Assembly (NCBI GenBank): GCA_944474755.1
Contig: OX104112.1
Coordinates: 24,888,460 to 24,952,459 of the forward strand
Source of the DNA: Limnoperna fortunei
Taxonomy: Eukaryota; Mollusca; Bivalvia; Mytilida; Modiolidae
Reading direction: 5' to 3'
Length of the DNA stretch: 64,000 nucleotides
Notes under the pieces: model-generated
What the model was told of the DNA's origin: nothing
Database searches by the model: none
The model's input: only the letters and a program-made list of their open reading frames with translations
Program-made: the position numbers and the translations under genes
Part shown: positions 21,564 through 34,085 of the stretch, piece by piece
Layout of the letters: the number at the start of each line of letters is the position of its first letter
Position numbering within the stretch: position 1 is the first letter of the stretch

Positions 21564-24500
21564 ACTTTGGTGTATTAATCAATAAGGGAAATACAGGGAA
21601 ATACAGATTTGAATCACTAAACAGCGAGAAAATAACATAACTACAAAGTAGATTGTCAAATAATACAAACACAAATCGATTTACTACTTGTTTGCGGGGG
21701 TGGGGTGTTTGGAGGAACGGAGATTATCCGATTGAAAGAATAAATCAGTAAGTGGCCAGATTGAGATAAAGATGAACCCCGCACGACCAATGATAGCCAA
21801 ACTTACTTTAATGTGTTAAACCTTCACCTTATCTTTTAAGGGATTTTCTAGATCATGGAAGGTTGTTGACCTAGAGGTCAGTTTTCGGTTGACCTATTCG
21901 AACGAAATTTTTACAAAGGACTTCTGAAAATGAATGAAGATTTAATTTAATCTTGTTTCCTTCCTGTTGAAACCCAAAAACTTCTACAAAAAACAGGACA
22001 AAAACAAATATTTTATTAATTTTATTGCCGAAGCGAAAACTGACGTCACAATACAATTTTAACGGCAAAAAGAACGTGAAATTCTAATCTCGCCCGCGGG
22101 TTCATACAATGATATCTCAACCGGCTAAAAATAGCTACCATGCACGCTGTCTCCCCAGACAATTTTGAAGCGTCGCTTTTATATCACAGCGTATCTTAAA
22201 TGCGCTTATTATCTGCATAGAATCCCCTGTTGTAAAAAGCAGTATTTAAGCGACATGCATAATTACCGCTTAAATTTAACCTACATAATTAGCAATGCTT
22301 TAACTCCACTTTTATCCAACTTAAACTATACTGATTTTCTAAGTAGAAAAAAAGCGAGACTACAGGTAATTGATTATTCTTGCTTAAATCCAACTGATAA
22401 ATATTAGTCATTTTTAATTTTATTACAAACCTACTGAATCCCTGCTGATTTATCTTAGTAAATTAAACTGAACGCTTTTTTCCAGCTGAAAAAACTGTTA
22501 CAGGAAATACTTTTTCCCTACTGATTTAACTCTGCTCTATTAAATATAAATTAAAATCCGCTTAAAAACAACTGAAAAAACTTATATTTATATTATTTGT
22601 TGTCTGTTTTCCAATTATTTAGTGACTATCAAATCAAAAAATAATTAGTTATATTATTTTTATTTCAACCAAACTGATTTTTAGCTTCACATTTGAACAT
22701 TTAGTATTGAAGAGCAGAAATAATGCACAAATGTCTAAGTATGCAGTTTGAGTATTTTCTATAGAAAATGTTTGGAATTATTACTACTTTAAATGAAGAT
22801 TAAAGTTTTTAATCCAATAAGTTCACTGATATTACACATGACAAAATTTAGCATGACCATGGCCTAATAACACCATTATTCTCAAAACATAAATAAAAAG
22901 ACATTTAATTTTCTTCTATGCTGTATGTTCTGCCAATTTATGGTACAATTGCGATGATGAATATTATAGCTTAAATTTAAAATATTTTCATGCAATATAA
23001 AAAAAAAACAGAAATCATAAAAACACATTCACAATATAAAACAATGCTTGATACATATACAAACTTATGTAGTAAACAGAAAACTGTTTACTAAGAAAAA
23101 GTATAATCATAGGGGAGATAACTCTAAAGGGGAGCCAACTCTACAATCTTTTGTCCACATTAAAAAATACCACAATGGAAGCTTTACTTTCTAATAAATT
23201 TAATGTGACCATTTTTGTAATTATTAACAAGCGATAAAAACAGTTAAGAACTATCTTCATATGAACAATAGAATAAATGGAACTTTTTACAACAGCATGT
23301 TTTAGTTTATGTAGAAGTGCTATATAAATAATATTACCATTTTCCTCTACAACTGTTAAAAAGCAATATTTATAAACCATTGCATAAAATGCTATAGCTG
23401 TTTCTTTTTTTACTACTGCATAATCAACACAATGAATATGATGATTATGAAGAAAGAACTATAAAATATATGTTGTAAGATATAACTTTACTGATAAATT
23501 CTCTACAATATTTAATTTGTCAGTGGACAGTTTGGCTTCAACTACTAAAAATATTAAATGTCCGATTCTTTTTCCATTTTTTGCCAAACTGCTTTTCACA
23601 GAAAGAAGAAACAGTGCTTCTGCCTCTGATTTACGGTACATATATTTCTTCAGGGCACCCAGTTGTTGTTTGCTTCTGAATGTTGACAGCAAGTAGAATA
23701 TGGTGCTGAATGTTATTTGTTCCCTTCAAATCTTCATAGAAACTAAAATCACTCCACTGTTATTATTCTTTTTTTTTCATTCCTTCTTGTCTTTGATGTA
23801 CATTTTTTCCTGTTAAAACACAAAAAATTATATTGCAGAAAAAACTGCAAAGAAAGAACATTCATAGCTATTATGTAAAGTATAAAGTTTGCAAATTCCA
23901 CACAAAAATAGAATGTTGACATAGCAAAAACCTTTTATTTTGTTATTGGGAAATTTCTGTTACATGACAAGAGTTCATTTGGTTTACAAAATGCATGTAC
24001 TAATGAGCTACAATGCGTACTCGCTTACTCAAGCCACACTGGTGACCTGAGCAGAATCATTAGAATTATGCGCAACCTTAACTGCAGTGTATGTGTAATT
24101 AGGACATTATATTTTAACAATTTCTTTGAATTATGTCCATTTGAAGAAGTTGAACACACTTTTATTTAGTACACATAACTGAATACCCTAAAAATTATCT
24201 CCCCTTTCATATGTTAACAGATTTTATAATTACATCCATGTTTCCCCCTCTTTTTTTAATTGTGTGGCCATTCATTTGCAGCCTGAATTCCATTATTATT
24301 GACCTAATAATAATTTGTGTCATATTAAATTGAAATAGGCCCAATATTTGCTATTTACCTTACTATTTTAATTCTATTGGTCTTCATACTACATTTCAAA
24401 ATTACTGACATCACTTCCCATATATTTGTTGCATAATCTACAATAGATACAAACATGTATAATAAAAAACGATTCTGTTCTCTACATTGACAATGATTGA

Positions 24501-24837
24501 AAGTGTATTCTGCTAAATTATGCCAACAATTTTAATGTTTCAGTGAAAGCAAACTTATAAAGAAATTTTGAAAAATGTCAAATTACACGAAATGATTCTA
24601 GTGGCGACTAATATGAATGTGCATATTTCGGTACTTCTACGAATATTGTCTACGCAATGTGGACTATAGGTCACTAAGGTCAATAGTAAACATGTGTAAA
24701 AAGGTACTGTAAAATATTTACATTGTGAACATATACGTAGGAAAATGATGAAACTTAAAATATATTTACCTCAAGTTGCAGGCGGCAACGTCGTGTAGTG
24801 CATTTCTTAGTGTCGAAATGGCGTGTGGTGACTATCT
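21564..24837. other. no convincing gene
   Basis: AT-rich. Short frames (65-80 codons at 21871, 22165, 23141 and 23459) have no motif and biased composition. From 22250 to 22680 the words CTGATTT, CTGAAAA and GCTTAAA recur without clear periodicity. The 38-nt repeat of 8783 returns inverted at 24023-24060. Confidence 0.4.
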
Positions 24838-24948
24838 TTACTTCTTTTCGACTTTTGTACTACTTTGTCTTCGAGACACATTGAAACCATCATTGTACGG
24901 GCCTTTTCTTGCTTTACTTTTGAACATATTTTGACCATCCTTTGCCAT
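24838..24948 (-). CDS. possible small basic protein, first coding exon
   Basis: I do not recognise it. The minus-strand ATG at 24948 opens a 36-codon frame (MAKDGQNMFKSKARKG at the start) rich in lysine and arginine, in a locally GC-richer island. A donor-like GAA/GTAAAG at its end could splice to an acceptor (TTTTAACAG) near 23819, which would keep a lysine-rich frame open. This could be a short nucleolar-type protein, a retrocopy relic, or chance. The plus strand of the same island also has an open frame and a CAG/GTATGT donor at about 25036. Confidence 0.2.
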   Translation of the reverse strand: MAKDGQNMFKSKARKGPYNDGFNVSRRQSSTKVEKK

Positions 24949-25229
24949 TTTTGTTTTACTTCGGGTACTACACTTTGGATTGTACAGAAGTTCAACTGGT
25001 TACAAAGAAAGAATTTGAAGGGTACCAGAGCAGGTATGTTTAATGTATTTATTTTTAATTTCTTTTTTTACATATGTAATTATATTCTATGACAAATTGT
25101 TTGGACACATAATTGTTTTGTTTATCGGGTATTTTTTTGTAAATTTTTCGGCTGATGAAAATCTGTGTAATAGTTTGAATTATTCAACAGAAAGTCACAT
25201 AGCTGGACAAGTATTACGCTTTGGTTCAG

Positions 25230-25894
25230 TAAATTAAAGTAAGTAGGATTGTTGTTTACGGTCGTCATATTTATACATAACGAAGAAAACGACAAACTGA
25301 TGAAAGTATGGAACGCCATGACTGCCTTATGTATGAAAAGTTCTTTGTATGCGGTGCTTACTACTTTATATGTGGTGCTTTCGACTTTATATGCGGTGTT
25401 GACTTCTTTATATGCGGTGCTTACGTCTTTATGTGTGGTGCTTTCGACTTTATATGTTGTGCTTACGACTTTATATGCGGTGCTAATCACTTTATATGCG
25501 GTGCTTTCGACTTTATATGCGGTGCTTACGTCTTTATATGCGGTGGTTACGACTTTATATGCGGTGCTTACGACTTTATATGTGGTGCTTACAAACGACT
25601 TTATATGTGGTGCTTACGACTTTATATGCGGTGCTTACGACTTTATATGCGGTGCTTACGACTTTATATGAAGTGCTTACTACTTTATATGCGGTGGTTA
25701 CGACTTTATATGCGGTGCTTACTCACGACTTTATATGTGGTGCTTACTTCTTTATATGCGGTGCTTACGACTTTATATGCGGTGCTTACTTCTTTATATG
25801 CGGTGCTTACAACTTTATATGCGGTGGTTAGATGAAATTGAATACGCTTCGTTGGTAATGACCTGTAAACGCAATAAACAACGTGATTCTGTAT

Positions 25895-25981
<87 letters not shown>

Positions 25982-26045
25982 TTGCTTTCGTCATCATATG
26001 TTACAAACTGGAAATAACTGGCTTTCGAGAAAAATTATAATTGTC
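25230..26045 (+). repeat. dispersed element carrying a 21-bp array, copy 1
   Basis: A left flank (GAACGCCATGACTGCCTTAT), a 21-bp tandem array at about 25330-25832 (unit TTTATATGCGGTGCTTACGA-C) and a right flank (AGATGAAATTGAATACGCTT, then GTAACAAACTGG-like and CTGGCTTTCGAGAAAAATT words) all recur, inverted, at 33470-34080. Flanks and array therefore move together as one repeat family. Frames of 111-175 codons on both strands, three of them plus-strand, are array translations and not genes. Confidence 0.85.
25893..25978. repeat. (TA)n microsatellite
   Basis: About 84 bp of uninterrupted TA. It lies inside the element at 25230-26045 and is absent from the matching place in the inverted copy, so it expanded here. 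Confidence 0.95.
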
Positions 26046-26760
26046 CTTCATAATTTTTATTTCTCATATATTTATTATTGATGAGTCAAAGATTTCGGCA
26101 GTCAAAGGAATAAACGCTGTGTCCTATTGTTATAATTTACTAAACAGTTAAATAATTGAGCGATTTGTTGGCTGCTTTTGGATATTCCGGCTAAAGGAAC
26201 AATAGGCAAAATTTCTTATTCTTTATGTTTGAAAACAAAAAATAAATTGTATAAAATAGACTCGTCTTATTTTTGTTAATTGCCTTATTTTTTAAGTTAC
26301 GTTGCGCCATATTTTAACAAGTTGTTGTATTCCACTGACAAGGAAAGAACTTTACATACGATCACCGTATTAAAACTGGACTGTTTATTTATTTGTTTGT
26401 CGTTTGAATTGGGGTGCTCTTGATGGTGCATTTGGTTAGCAGAGATTTCCTGACATGCTGACTCAAATTTAATTTGTTTTATTAGTGTTACAAGCATATT
26501 TTACGACATATTTAAAATAATGTGTTGTGATCACAATATTATCTTGCCAGGTGATTTGGTACTACAGTGTGTTATATGCAGAAAGTATTATCTGAATAAG
26601 TTCATTAAAAGCAAATTAACATAGTTTAGTGTTAACATTGTGAGGAATACGTAAAAGTTATTAAAGGATTTGCATCTCCTCATTTTTTGGTTTTGCATTA
26701 ATTAAAGACAAATATGACTTTTGTTAAGGGAGTAGAACATGTGTTCAATGTTGTACAAGT
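26046..26760. other. no gene seen
   Basis: AT-rich; a 66-codon minus-strand frame at 26297-26497 has no recognisable feature. A small palindrome, TTGTGATCACAA, lies at 26525. Confidence 0.45.
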
Positions 26761-26764
26761 TCCC

Positions 26765-26941
26765 AACCCGGTGGCCGAGTGGTTAAGTTAATAAATCATC
26801 TACTATTGATCACGTGCCTGTTAACACTAAGGTTGTGGGTTCGAATATTGTACTGCGGTGGGGTGTGCTCGACCCGATACAATCTTAATAAGAATTGCCA
26901 GCATTCCTGTCGAAGTTCGGGTTTTTTCACCGGGTAGTCCG

Positions 26942-26973
<32 letters not shown>

Positions 26974-26994
26974 AACCATTAAACACCAATCAAG
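26765..26994 (+). mobile_element. tRNA-derived SINE with a C/A tract
   Basis: A box GGTGGCCGAGTGGTTAAG, B box GTGGGTTCGAATATTG, then GGGTGTGCTCGACCCG, AAGAATTGCCAGCATTCC, and the CACCGGGTAGTCCGGC block. The tail is replaced by 16 C followed by 13 A, then CATTAAACACCAATCAA. The best preserved tRNA-like head of the family in the window. Confidence 0.88.
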
Positions 26995-29900
26995 ATACGT
27001 CGATTTATGACGTTTGTATAATTTATTTCTGTTTTGTTCACACATAAATGAGGGGGTGAACAGGTGGTACCTTTTTCCCTTCCATCTGATCCTTTCTCCC
27101 CCTCTTTACACTTCTCCCTCTCAAAACCCCAGAAAAAAATATATTGTATTTCTTACTATCAATGTTTTAATGGTCGTTAACTGTGTAGTTTGAATAAGCA
27201 TGTTATAAATTCTTTAAAAATAAGACAACCTAGCTTGTATTTTAAAACTTTTTGAGAATTTGTGCATGTAAGATTAACACTAAAGGTTACAAGCAGCATT
27301 TAATAGTTTTACATTTAAGGTAAAATTTTAAGTAGTTAAAATTCATTCATGTTCAGACCTAGATTTCTCAAAACAATCTCAATTCAAATCTCAAACTTTT
27401 AAGTTATTTCTTAACTACCACAGCAACATAAAAATTCTCATATTCTGATAGGCTAAAAAGGGAATATAGACTGAAAAAGGGGTGCTTGTAAATGGAATGT
27501 AAAAAGGGGTTATTTGCTGCTGTAACATAAATTGTCTATATTACAGTTTAACTCTATAGCTAACTGTTATTGTTTTTAAATCTGACATTTTCAAAACAAA
27601 AAATGTTATTAAAGGGCAAAAACCCCTAAAGGGAGACGTCGTGGTTATTTGTAGGACTTGTCTTGATGATCATTTTTTCTATACAGTTTCACTCTAATTA
27701 TTATAGCTTTTACGTTGAGGGCAAAGACTAAACAATTAATAAAAAAATCATTAACGGGCAATAACTGTTGTAAGAATTTTTCAGACAATTTTGGTCCTAC
27801 TTAGTGATTTACATTGTCTTTTGTACATTTTACTGATCATTTTGCAATTCGCAATATCAAATTGCAGTTATAGTTTTCCAGTTATCTGTAAAAACTGACA
27901 ATTTTCTCAAAAATCGTAATTTAATGGCCATAACTACTTTAGGGAAATATCACAAAACTTCGGACTTGCTCCCATAGCAAGCGATCATTGCAAAAAGGGG
28001 GAGCAAATGAAAGACGTAATTTTAATTTGATTGCGAATCCACAAGAAATATGTACAAAGTAAAAAATTATGTTGTAAAACAGTTCTCTCGATCGCGTATA
28101 GGTATCTAAAATGTGCGTAAGCTACGAGTTCAAATACAGGAGTGGTACTTATAAAATACATTTGGAAACTTGACTGATATTAGCTTTTAATTTTTAGATT
28201 TTTGACACGTGAGGAGCATTTGATTAATTCCCTTTACTGAGCGTCCACCTACGTTGGCCGTAAATTGTCATCATTTCAGTCTTCTTCTCCCAACACAAAT
28301 ATAAGACAAAGTCAATTCAGACCGTCTATGAAGATATCTCAGCCAGTTTAGGTCTTTTAATAAAAACTAATAATTGGCAATCGACAGCTTAATTTAATCA
28401 GTTAATAATGATGATTAAAGTTGGCAACACAGACTCAACAAAAAGCTAAGAAAGGAAAACTGCCATTCTTCTACACCTTTTTCCATGTTAATTGTTTTAA
28501 ACTTTATAACCCAACTGTAAACAAAAAGTACTTACTGTAGTACTTACTTAGTGCTTTTATAATTTAATAAAATGTATTTTGCTGTTAGTATATTATTATA
28601 CACCATGTATAGTGGTTGCTTTTGCACTGGTTTTTGTTTTCGTAGACGGTCTGAATTGTCTTAAGTAGTCGGACCGAATTGTCAAACAATTTAACAAACC
28701 TCTATAGTATTGTATTGCATTGTTATCTTATAGAAATGTAACTCATATGGTCCTTTACAAAGTCTCACAGTTTTTGGTGCTGATTCTAACAGCAAGATGG
28801 TCACAATAGGGGAACATAGAATCTCAGAGGGGCAATAAGAACAAACAGCTGGTTTTCAGAAACTATTTCACTTAATTCAATCACACTATGAAGAACTGAT
28901 ATCATGGTAGTTTTCTGCCACTTTACTTATTTTTATTCATTGAAATGCTCAGAAATCTGAGTGAAAATTGAATTGTGATATTGTAGAAATGAACCCGAAA
29001 TTGTTCTATAAAACTTTTAAGATTTTGGCGCAAATCCTAAATCCAAGATGGCCACCAGTGTGGAACACATCCCCAGACATTATGTAGCACAAATCATGTA
29101 CAAATAGTGCCAGATCAGGTCTCTACTATTTACAAGTTTTGGTGCTGAATGAAAACTTTATTAAAGTATAAGGAAAGTTTTAAAAATATTTGTGTAATGT
29201 TCATGTAAATTAAACTGAAGTTTGTGATAAATCATGTCAGCATTACAGGCTTTCCATGTGTAGAAAATAAGGATATTTCGACAAGTGTAATTATGAATAT
29301 AGCTTGACTGATAGGAAATTTTTCAAATTTTGCAGTGTAAAAGAATTTGCTTTATAATGTACTGGTATTACGGTATTACGTACTACCGTGACAAAGAAAA
29401 CATTATCAGTTGTGCAAACTGTACTTTGTTTTTTTATTTGTTTGAACATGCATGGATCAACATCCTGCTAGTTACCCTAAGGATGACTGTTACCATGTTT
29501 GGAAAAAAAGAATTAATTGGATTAGCCAAGAGTGGTGTCAGAGAAGAATATTGTTTAAAGAGTTTACAACGGACAGACGACATATGACGAATACGTAGTG
29601 AATAGGTGATAACGGAATGTAGAGGGGAGAGATTTGCGCTTAAAAAAACTTACTGCATAGTAGCCAGGTAGCCTAGTAAAAACTCGCATCATTTTAGAAT
29701 GATGCAATTTATCTCTTTACTGGAGTTTTCTATAAATAGTTTTAGCCTCTTTCAATAAAATCAACGAATTTGCACTTTCGAAATGATTTTCGGTACAAAT
29801 TAAAGGGTATATTTGTACTAGTTCTGCCTTTTTATATTTCTTACTTTTTCTTTTCTCCCTCCTCGTTGCTCCTTTTCCCTCCCTTTGCTCCTTTTTTCCT

Positions 29901-30100
29901 CCCTTTACTCCTTCTCCCCTCTCTCCCTGTCTTCCAATACTTTGTCCTCCCCCTCATAAACAAGATATTTATGACTTGGAATAACCAAAAACATTCAACA
30001 TTCATTTATTTAAATATTAGTAAATTATTAAAATAATACACATAACGTTTATTCCTTTGGTCTGCTGAAATCTTTCACTCACAGCAATAATAAATATATG
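26995..30100. other. noncoding stretch with repeat-like sequence
   Basis: No gene supported. Phrases such as AAAGGGCAAAAACCCCTAAA (27613) and ATGGCCATAACTACTTTAGG (27924) are typical of 3' ends of dispersed invertebrate LINEs, but I cannot define copies. A frame of 85 codons at 29330-29587 has no motif. A polypyrimidine tract (CTCC/CCCT-rich) covers 29836-29960. Confidence 0.35.
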
Positions 30101-31165
30101 AATAATTAAAATGCCATTTGTTCTGAGAACAAATGAGAAGGTCTTTCCCACTGTTCCTCTTAAGTAAGAAAAGTTAGGTGATGCTATGGGATTTTTGTGT
30201 CTTGCTATAGCACAAAATGTCACTTCCAGTCATAAAAATGAATTATTTGAGTAAAGAAAGTGGTCCCGAACCAAAAAATATATGGTTGTTAAGGACTTTC
30301 ATTCGGTTGCTATGGACAAAAGGCCACTTCCGGTCATGAAATGACATATTTCAGTAAAGTACATCATTCTGATTCTAAAAATATATGGTTGCTAAGGACT
30401 TTTTATAACGGTCACCTTGTTGCTAGGGTATGACCTTGACCTTTGATCTTTGGCTCAAATTGAAGCTCTTTTCCTACTGATCATGTTTAACCTATATGTT
30501 TACTATATTATCTCTAACCGTTTTCAAGTTTTAACCAAAAAACCGATTAACCGAAACGCGTCAAGGGCAGTAACTCAAAAATGGTCCATCGCACAGCTTT
30601 CGGTCAAATGTACCAAATGAAGGTCTCAATAAGTGGAGTATTTTTCCCATTTATTGTCTGCTTCTATCTTTTATGGTTTGCGAGATATAGTGCTAACAAG
30701 ACCTATGGTGACCTTTGACCTTGACTTTTGACCTTTGACCTTGACATTTTTAAATGTAACATATGTCACTTAGGATCAATGGTGGTGGTCCCAAGTCTCT
30801 AGGACTTACGGTTTTTGAGAAAAAAATTTTGATGCGTTGCGACATTTTTCAGGTCAAAAACGCGTAAACAGGAAGTCGATTGGAACAAAAAAATTTGCAT
30901 GACAAATCATCGCCATAGGACCAGCGATATTTTGTACACTTCAGATTTTAAGAATCGGTTACGGTTTCTGAGTTTATCTGCTAACAAGGGTTTTCGTGTT
31001 GGGGCAGATAACTCTGTTACTAAAAATAGATCGGTATAAAAGCATGAGCCATGTCATCTCCGGATATGACCGATTGATGTTACCAAGTATCGAAATGATA
31101 CGTCCAGACACTTTTTGGCAAACCTCCGCGGAAGAAGAAAAATAATAATAATAATAATAATAATA
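30101..31165 (+). repeat. 1.07-kb tandem repeat, unit 1
   Basis: Starts at AATTAAAATGCCATTTG with a palindrome (CATTTGTTCTGAGAACAAATG less its last base, at about 30115). It carries two ACTTCCGGTCAT-type blocks and the TGACCTTTGACCTTGACTT block, and ends GGCAAACCTCCGCGGAAGAAG then (AAT)n. No ORF above 80 codons. A LINE 3' region with a microsatellite tail would fit, but there is no reverse transcriptase motif to confirm it. Confidence 0.85.
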
Positions 31166-32288
31166 ATAATTAAACTACCATTTGTTCTGAGAACAAATGA
31201 GAAGGTCTTTCCCACTGTTCCTCTAATGTAAGAAAAGTTAGGTGATGCTATGGGATTTTTTGTCTTGCTATAGCACAAAATGTCACTTCCAGTCATAAAA
31301 ATGAATTATTTGAGTAAAGAAAGTGGTCCTGAGCCAAAAAATACATGGTTGTTAAGGACTTTCATTCGGTTGCTAGGGACAAAAGGCCACTTCCGGTCAT
31401 AAAATGACATATTTCAGTAAAGAACATCATTCTGATTCTAAAAATATATAGTTGCTAAGGACTTTTTATAACGGTCACCTTGTTGCTAGGGTATGACCTT
31501 GACCTATGACCTTTGATCTTTGGCTCAAATTGAAGCTCTTTTCCTACTGATCATGTTTAACCTATATGTTTACTATATTATCTCTAACCGTTTTCAAGTT
31601 TTAACCAAAAAACCGATTAACCGAAACGCGTCAAGGGCAGTAACTCAAAAATGGTCCATCGCACAGCTTTCGGTCAAATGTACCAAATGAAGGTCTCAAT
31701 AAGTGGAGTATTTTTCCCATTTTTTGTCTGCTTCTATCTTTTATGGTTTGCGAGATATAGTGCTAACAAGACCTATGGTGACCTTTGACCTTGACTTTTG
31801 ACCTTTGACCTTGACATTTTTAAATGTAACATATGTCACTTAGGATCAATGGTGGTGGTCCCAAGTCTCTAGGACTTACGGTTTTTGAGAAAAAAATTTT
31901 GACGCGTTGCGACATTTTTCAGGTCAAAAACGCGTAAACAGGAAGTCGATTGGAAAAAAAAAATTTGCATGACAAATCATCGCCATAGGACCAGCGACAT
32001 TTTGTACACTTCAGATTTTAAGAATCGGTTACGGTTTCTGAGTTTATCTGCTAACAAGGGTTTTCGTGTTGGGGCAGATAACTCTGTTACTAAAAATAGA
32101 TCGGTCTAAAAGCATGAGCCATGTCATCTCCGGATATGACCGATTGATGTTACCAAGTATCGAAATGATACGTCCAGACACTTTTTGGCAAACCTCCGCG
32201 GAAGAAGAAAAATAATAATAATAATAATAATAATAATAATCATAAGAAAGACAAGAAGGTCTTTCCCTTGGAAAGGGGGAAAGACCTT
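31166..32288 (+). repeat. 1.07-kb tandem repeat, unit 2
   Basis: Nearly identical to unit 1 over its full length, beginning at the (AAT)n end of that unit. After its own (AAT)n there is an extra 50 bp that holds the hairpin AAGGTCTTTCCCTTGG and its complement. Near identity of units 1 and 2 points to recent tandem duplication. Confidence 0.85.
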
Positions 32289-33475
32289 AATAATTAAACT
32301 GCCATTTGTTCTGAGAACAAATGAGAAGGTCTTTCCCACCGTTCCTCTAAAGTCAGAAAAGTTAGGTATTGCTACGGGATTTTGTGTCTTGGTATAGCAA
32401 AAAATGTCACTTCCAGTCATCAAAATGAGTTATTTGAGTAAAGAAAGTTGTCCCGAGCCAAAAAATATATGGTTGTTAAGGACTTTCATTCCGTTGCTAG
32501 GGACAAAATGCCACTTCCGGTCATGATATGACATATTTCAGTAAAGTACATCATTCTGATTCTAAAAATATATGGTTGCTAAGGACTTTTTATAACAGTC
32601 ACCTTGTTGCTAGGGTATGACCTTGACCTATGACCTTTGACCTTTGGCTCAAATTGAAGCTCTTTTCATGCTGATCACTTTAAACCTATATGTTTACTAT
32701 ATTATCTCTAACCGTTTTCAAGTTTTAACCAAAAAACCGATTAATCGAAACGCGTCAAGGGCAGTAACTGAAAAATGGTTCATCGCACAGCTTTGGGTCA
32801 AATGTACCAAATGAAGGTTTCAATAAGTGGAGTATTTTTCCCATTTATTGTCTGCTTCTATCTTTTATGGTTTGTGAGATAGAGTGCTAACAAGACCTAT
32901 GGTGACCTTTGACCTTGACTTTTGACCTTTGACCTTGACATTTTTAAATGTAACATATGTCACTTAGGATCAATAGTGGTGGTCCCAAGTCCCTAGAATT
33001 TATGGTTTCTGAGAAAAAAAATTTGACGCATTGCGACATTTTTCAGGTCAAAAACACGTAAACAGGAAGTCGATTGGAAAAAAAAATTTTGCATGACAAA
33101 TCATCGCTATAGGTCCAGCGACATTTTTTACACTTCATATTTTGAAAATGGGTTACGGTTTCTGAGTTTATCTGCTAACAAGGGTTTACGGTGTTGGGGC
33201 AGATATCTCCGTAAATAAAAATAGATCGGTTTCACAGGGTGAACTGAGTCATCTGCCAGTATGACCGACTAATGGTACCAAGTATCAAAATGATATGTCG
33301 CGACACTATTTAGCAACTGATGGCGGAAAAGAAAAGAAAAATAATAATAATAATAATAATAATCATAAGAAAGGTAAGAAGGTCTTCCCACTGTAGTGGG
33401 AAAGACCTTAATAATCATAAGAAAGACAAGAAGGTCTTTCCCTTGGAAAAGGGGAAAGACCTTAATAAAAATTAA
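32289..33475 (+). repeat. 1.07-kb tandem repeat, unit 3, plus two hairpins
   Basis: More diverged from units 1 and 2 than they are from each other, most at its 3' end (GTGAACTGAGTCATCTGCC, ATTTAGCAACTGATGGCGG). It ends in (AAT)n followed by two successive hairpins: AAGGTCTTCCCACTG-TAG and complement (33379-33410), and AAGGTCTTTCCCTTGG and complement (33431-33463). Confidence 0.8.
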
Positions 33476-34085
33476 AAAAGGAAAATTTCCCGAAAGCCAG
33501 TTAATTCCAGTGTGTAACATCTGATGAGGAAAGCAATATATTAATAGAATCACATGTTTATCGCGTTTAAAGGTCATGACCAACGAAGCGTATACAATTT
33601 CATCTAACCACCGCATATAAAGTAGTAAGCACCGCATATAAAGTCGTAAGCACCGCATATAAAGAAGTAAGCACCACATATAACGTCGTGAGTAAGCACC
33701 GCATATAAAGTCGTAAGCACCGCATATATAAAGTCGTAAGCACCGCATATAAAGTAGTTTGTAAGCACCACACATAAAGTCGTAAGCACCGCATATAAAG
33801 TCGTAACCACCGCATATAAAGACGTAAGCACCGCATATAAAGTCGAAAGCACCGCATATAAAGTGATAAGCACCGCATATAAAGTCGTAAGCACAACATA
33901 TAAAGTCGAAAGCACCACATATAAAGTAGTTAGCACCGCATATAAAGTCGAAAGCACCACTCATAAAGATGTAAGCACCGCATATAAAGAAGTTAGCACC
34001 GCATACAAAGAACTGTTCATACATAAGGCAGTCATGGCGTTCCATAGGTAATAGACCATACGACAGCCGTTTAGTTAGCCAACTT
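33476..34085 (-). repeat. dispersed element carrying a 21-bp array, copy 2
   Basis: Inverted copy of 25230-26045. In plus orientation it runs: CCCGAAAGCCAGTTAATTCC, GTCATGACCAACGAAGCGTA, the array (GCACCGCATATAAAGTCGTAA units, 33605-34010), then CAGTCATGGCGTTCCATAGG. The matching flanks of both copies define the ends of the repeat. Minus-strand frames up to 305 codons are open only because the unit is 21 bp long. Confidence 0.85.

Noticed and set aside
22165..22407. 80-codon plus-strand ORF
   Set aside because: Biased composition from recurring GCTTA and CTGAT words; no motif, no context.
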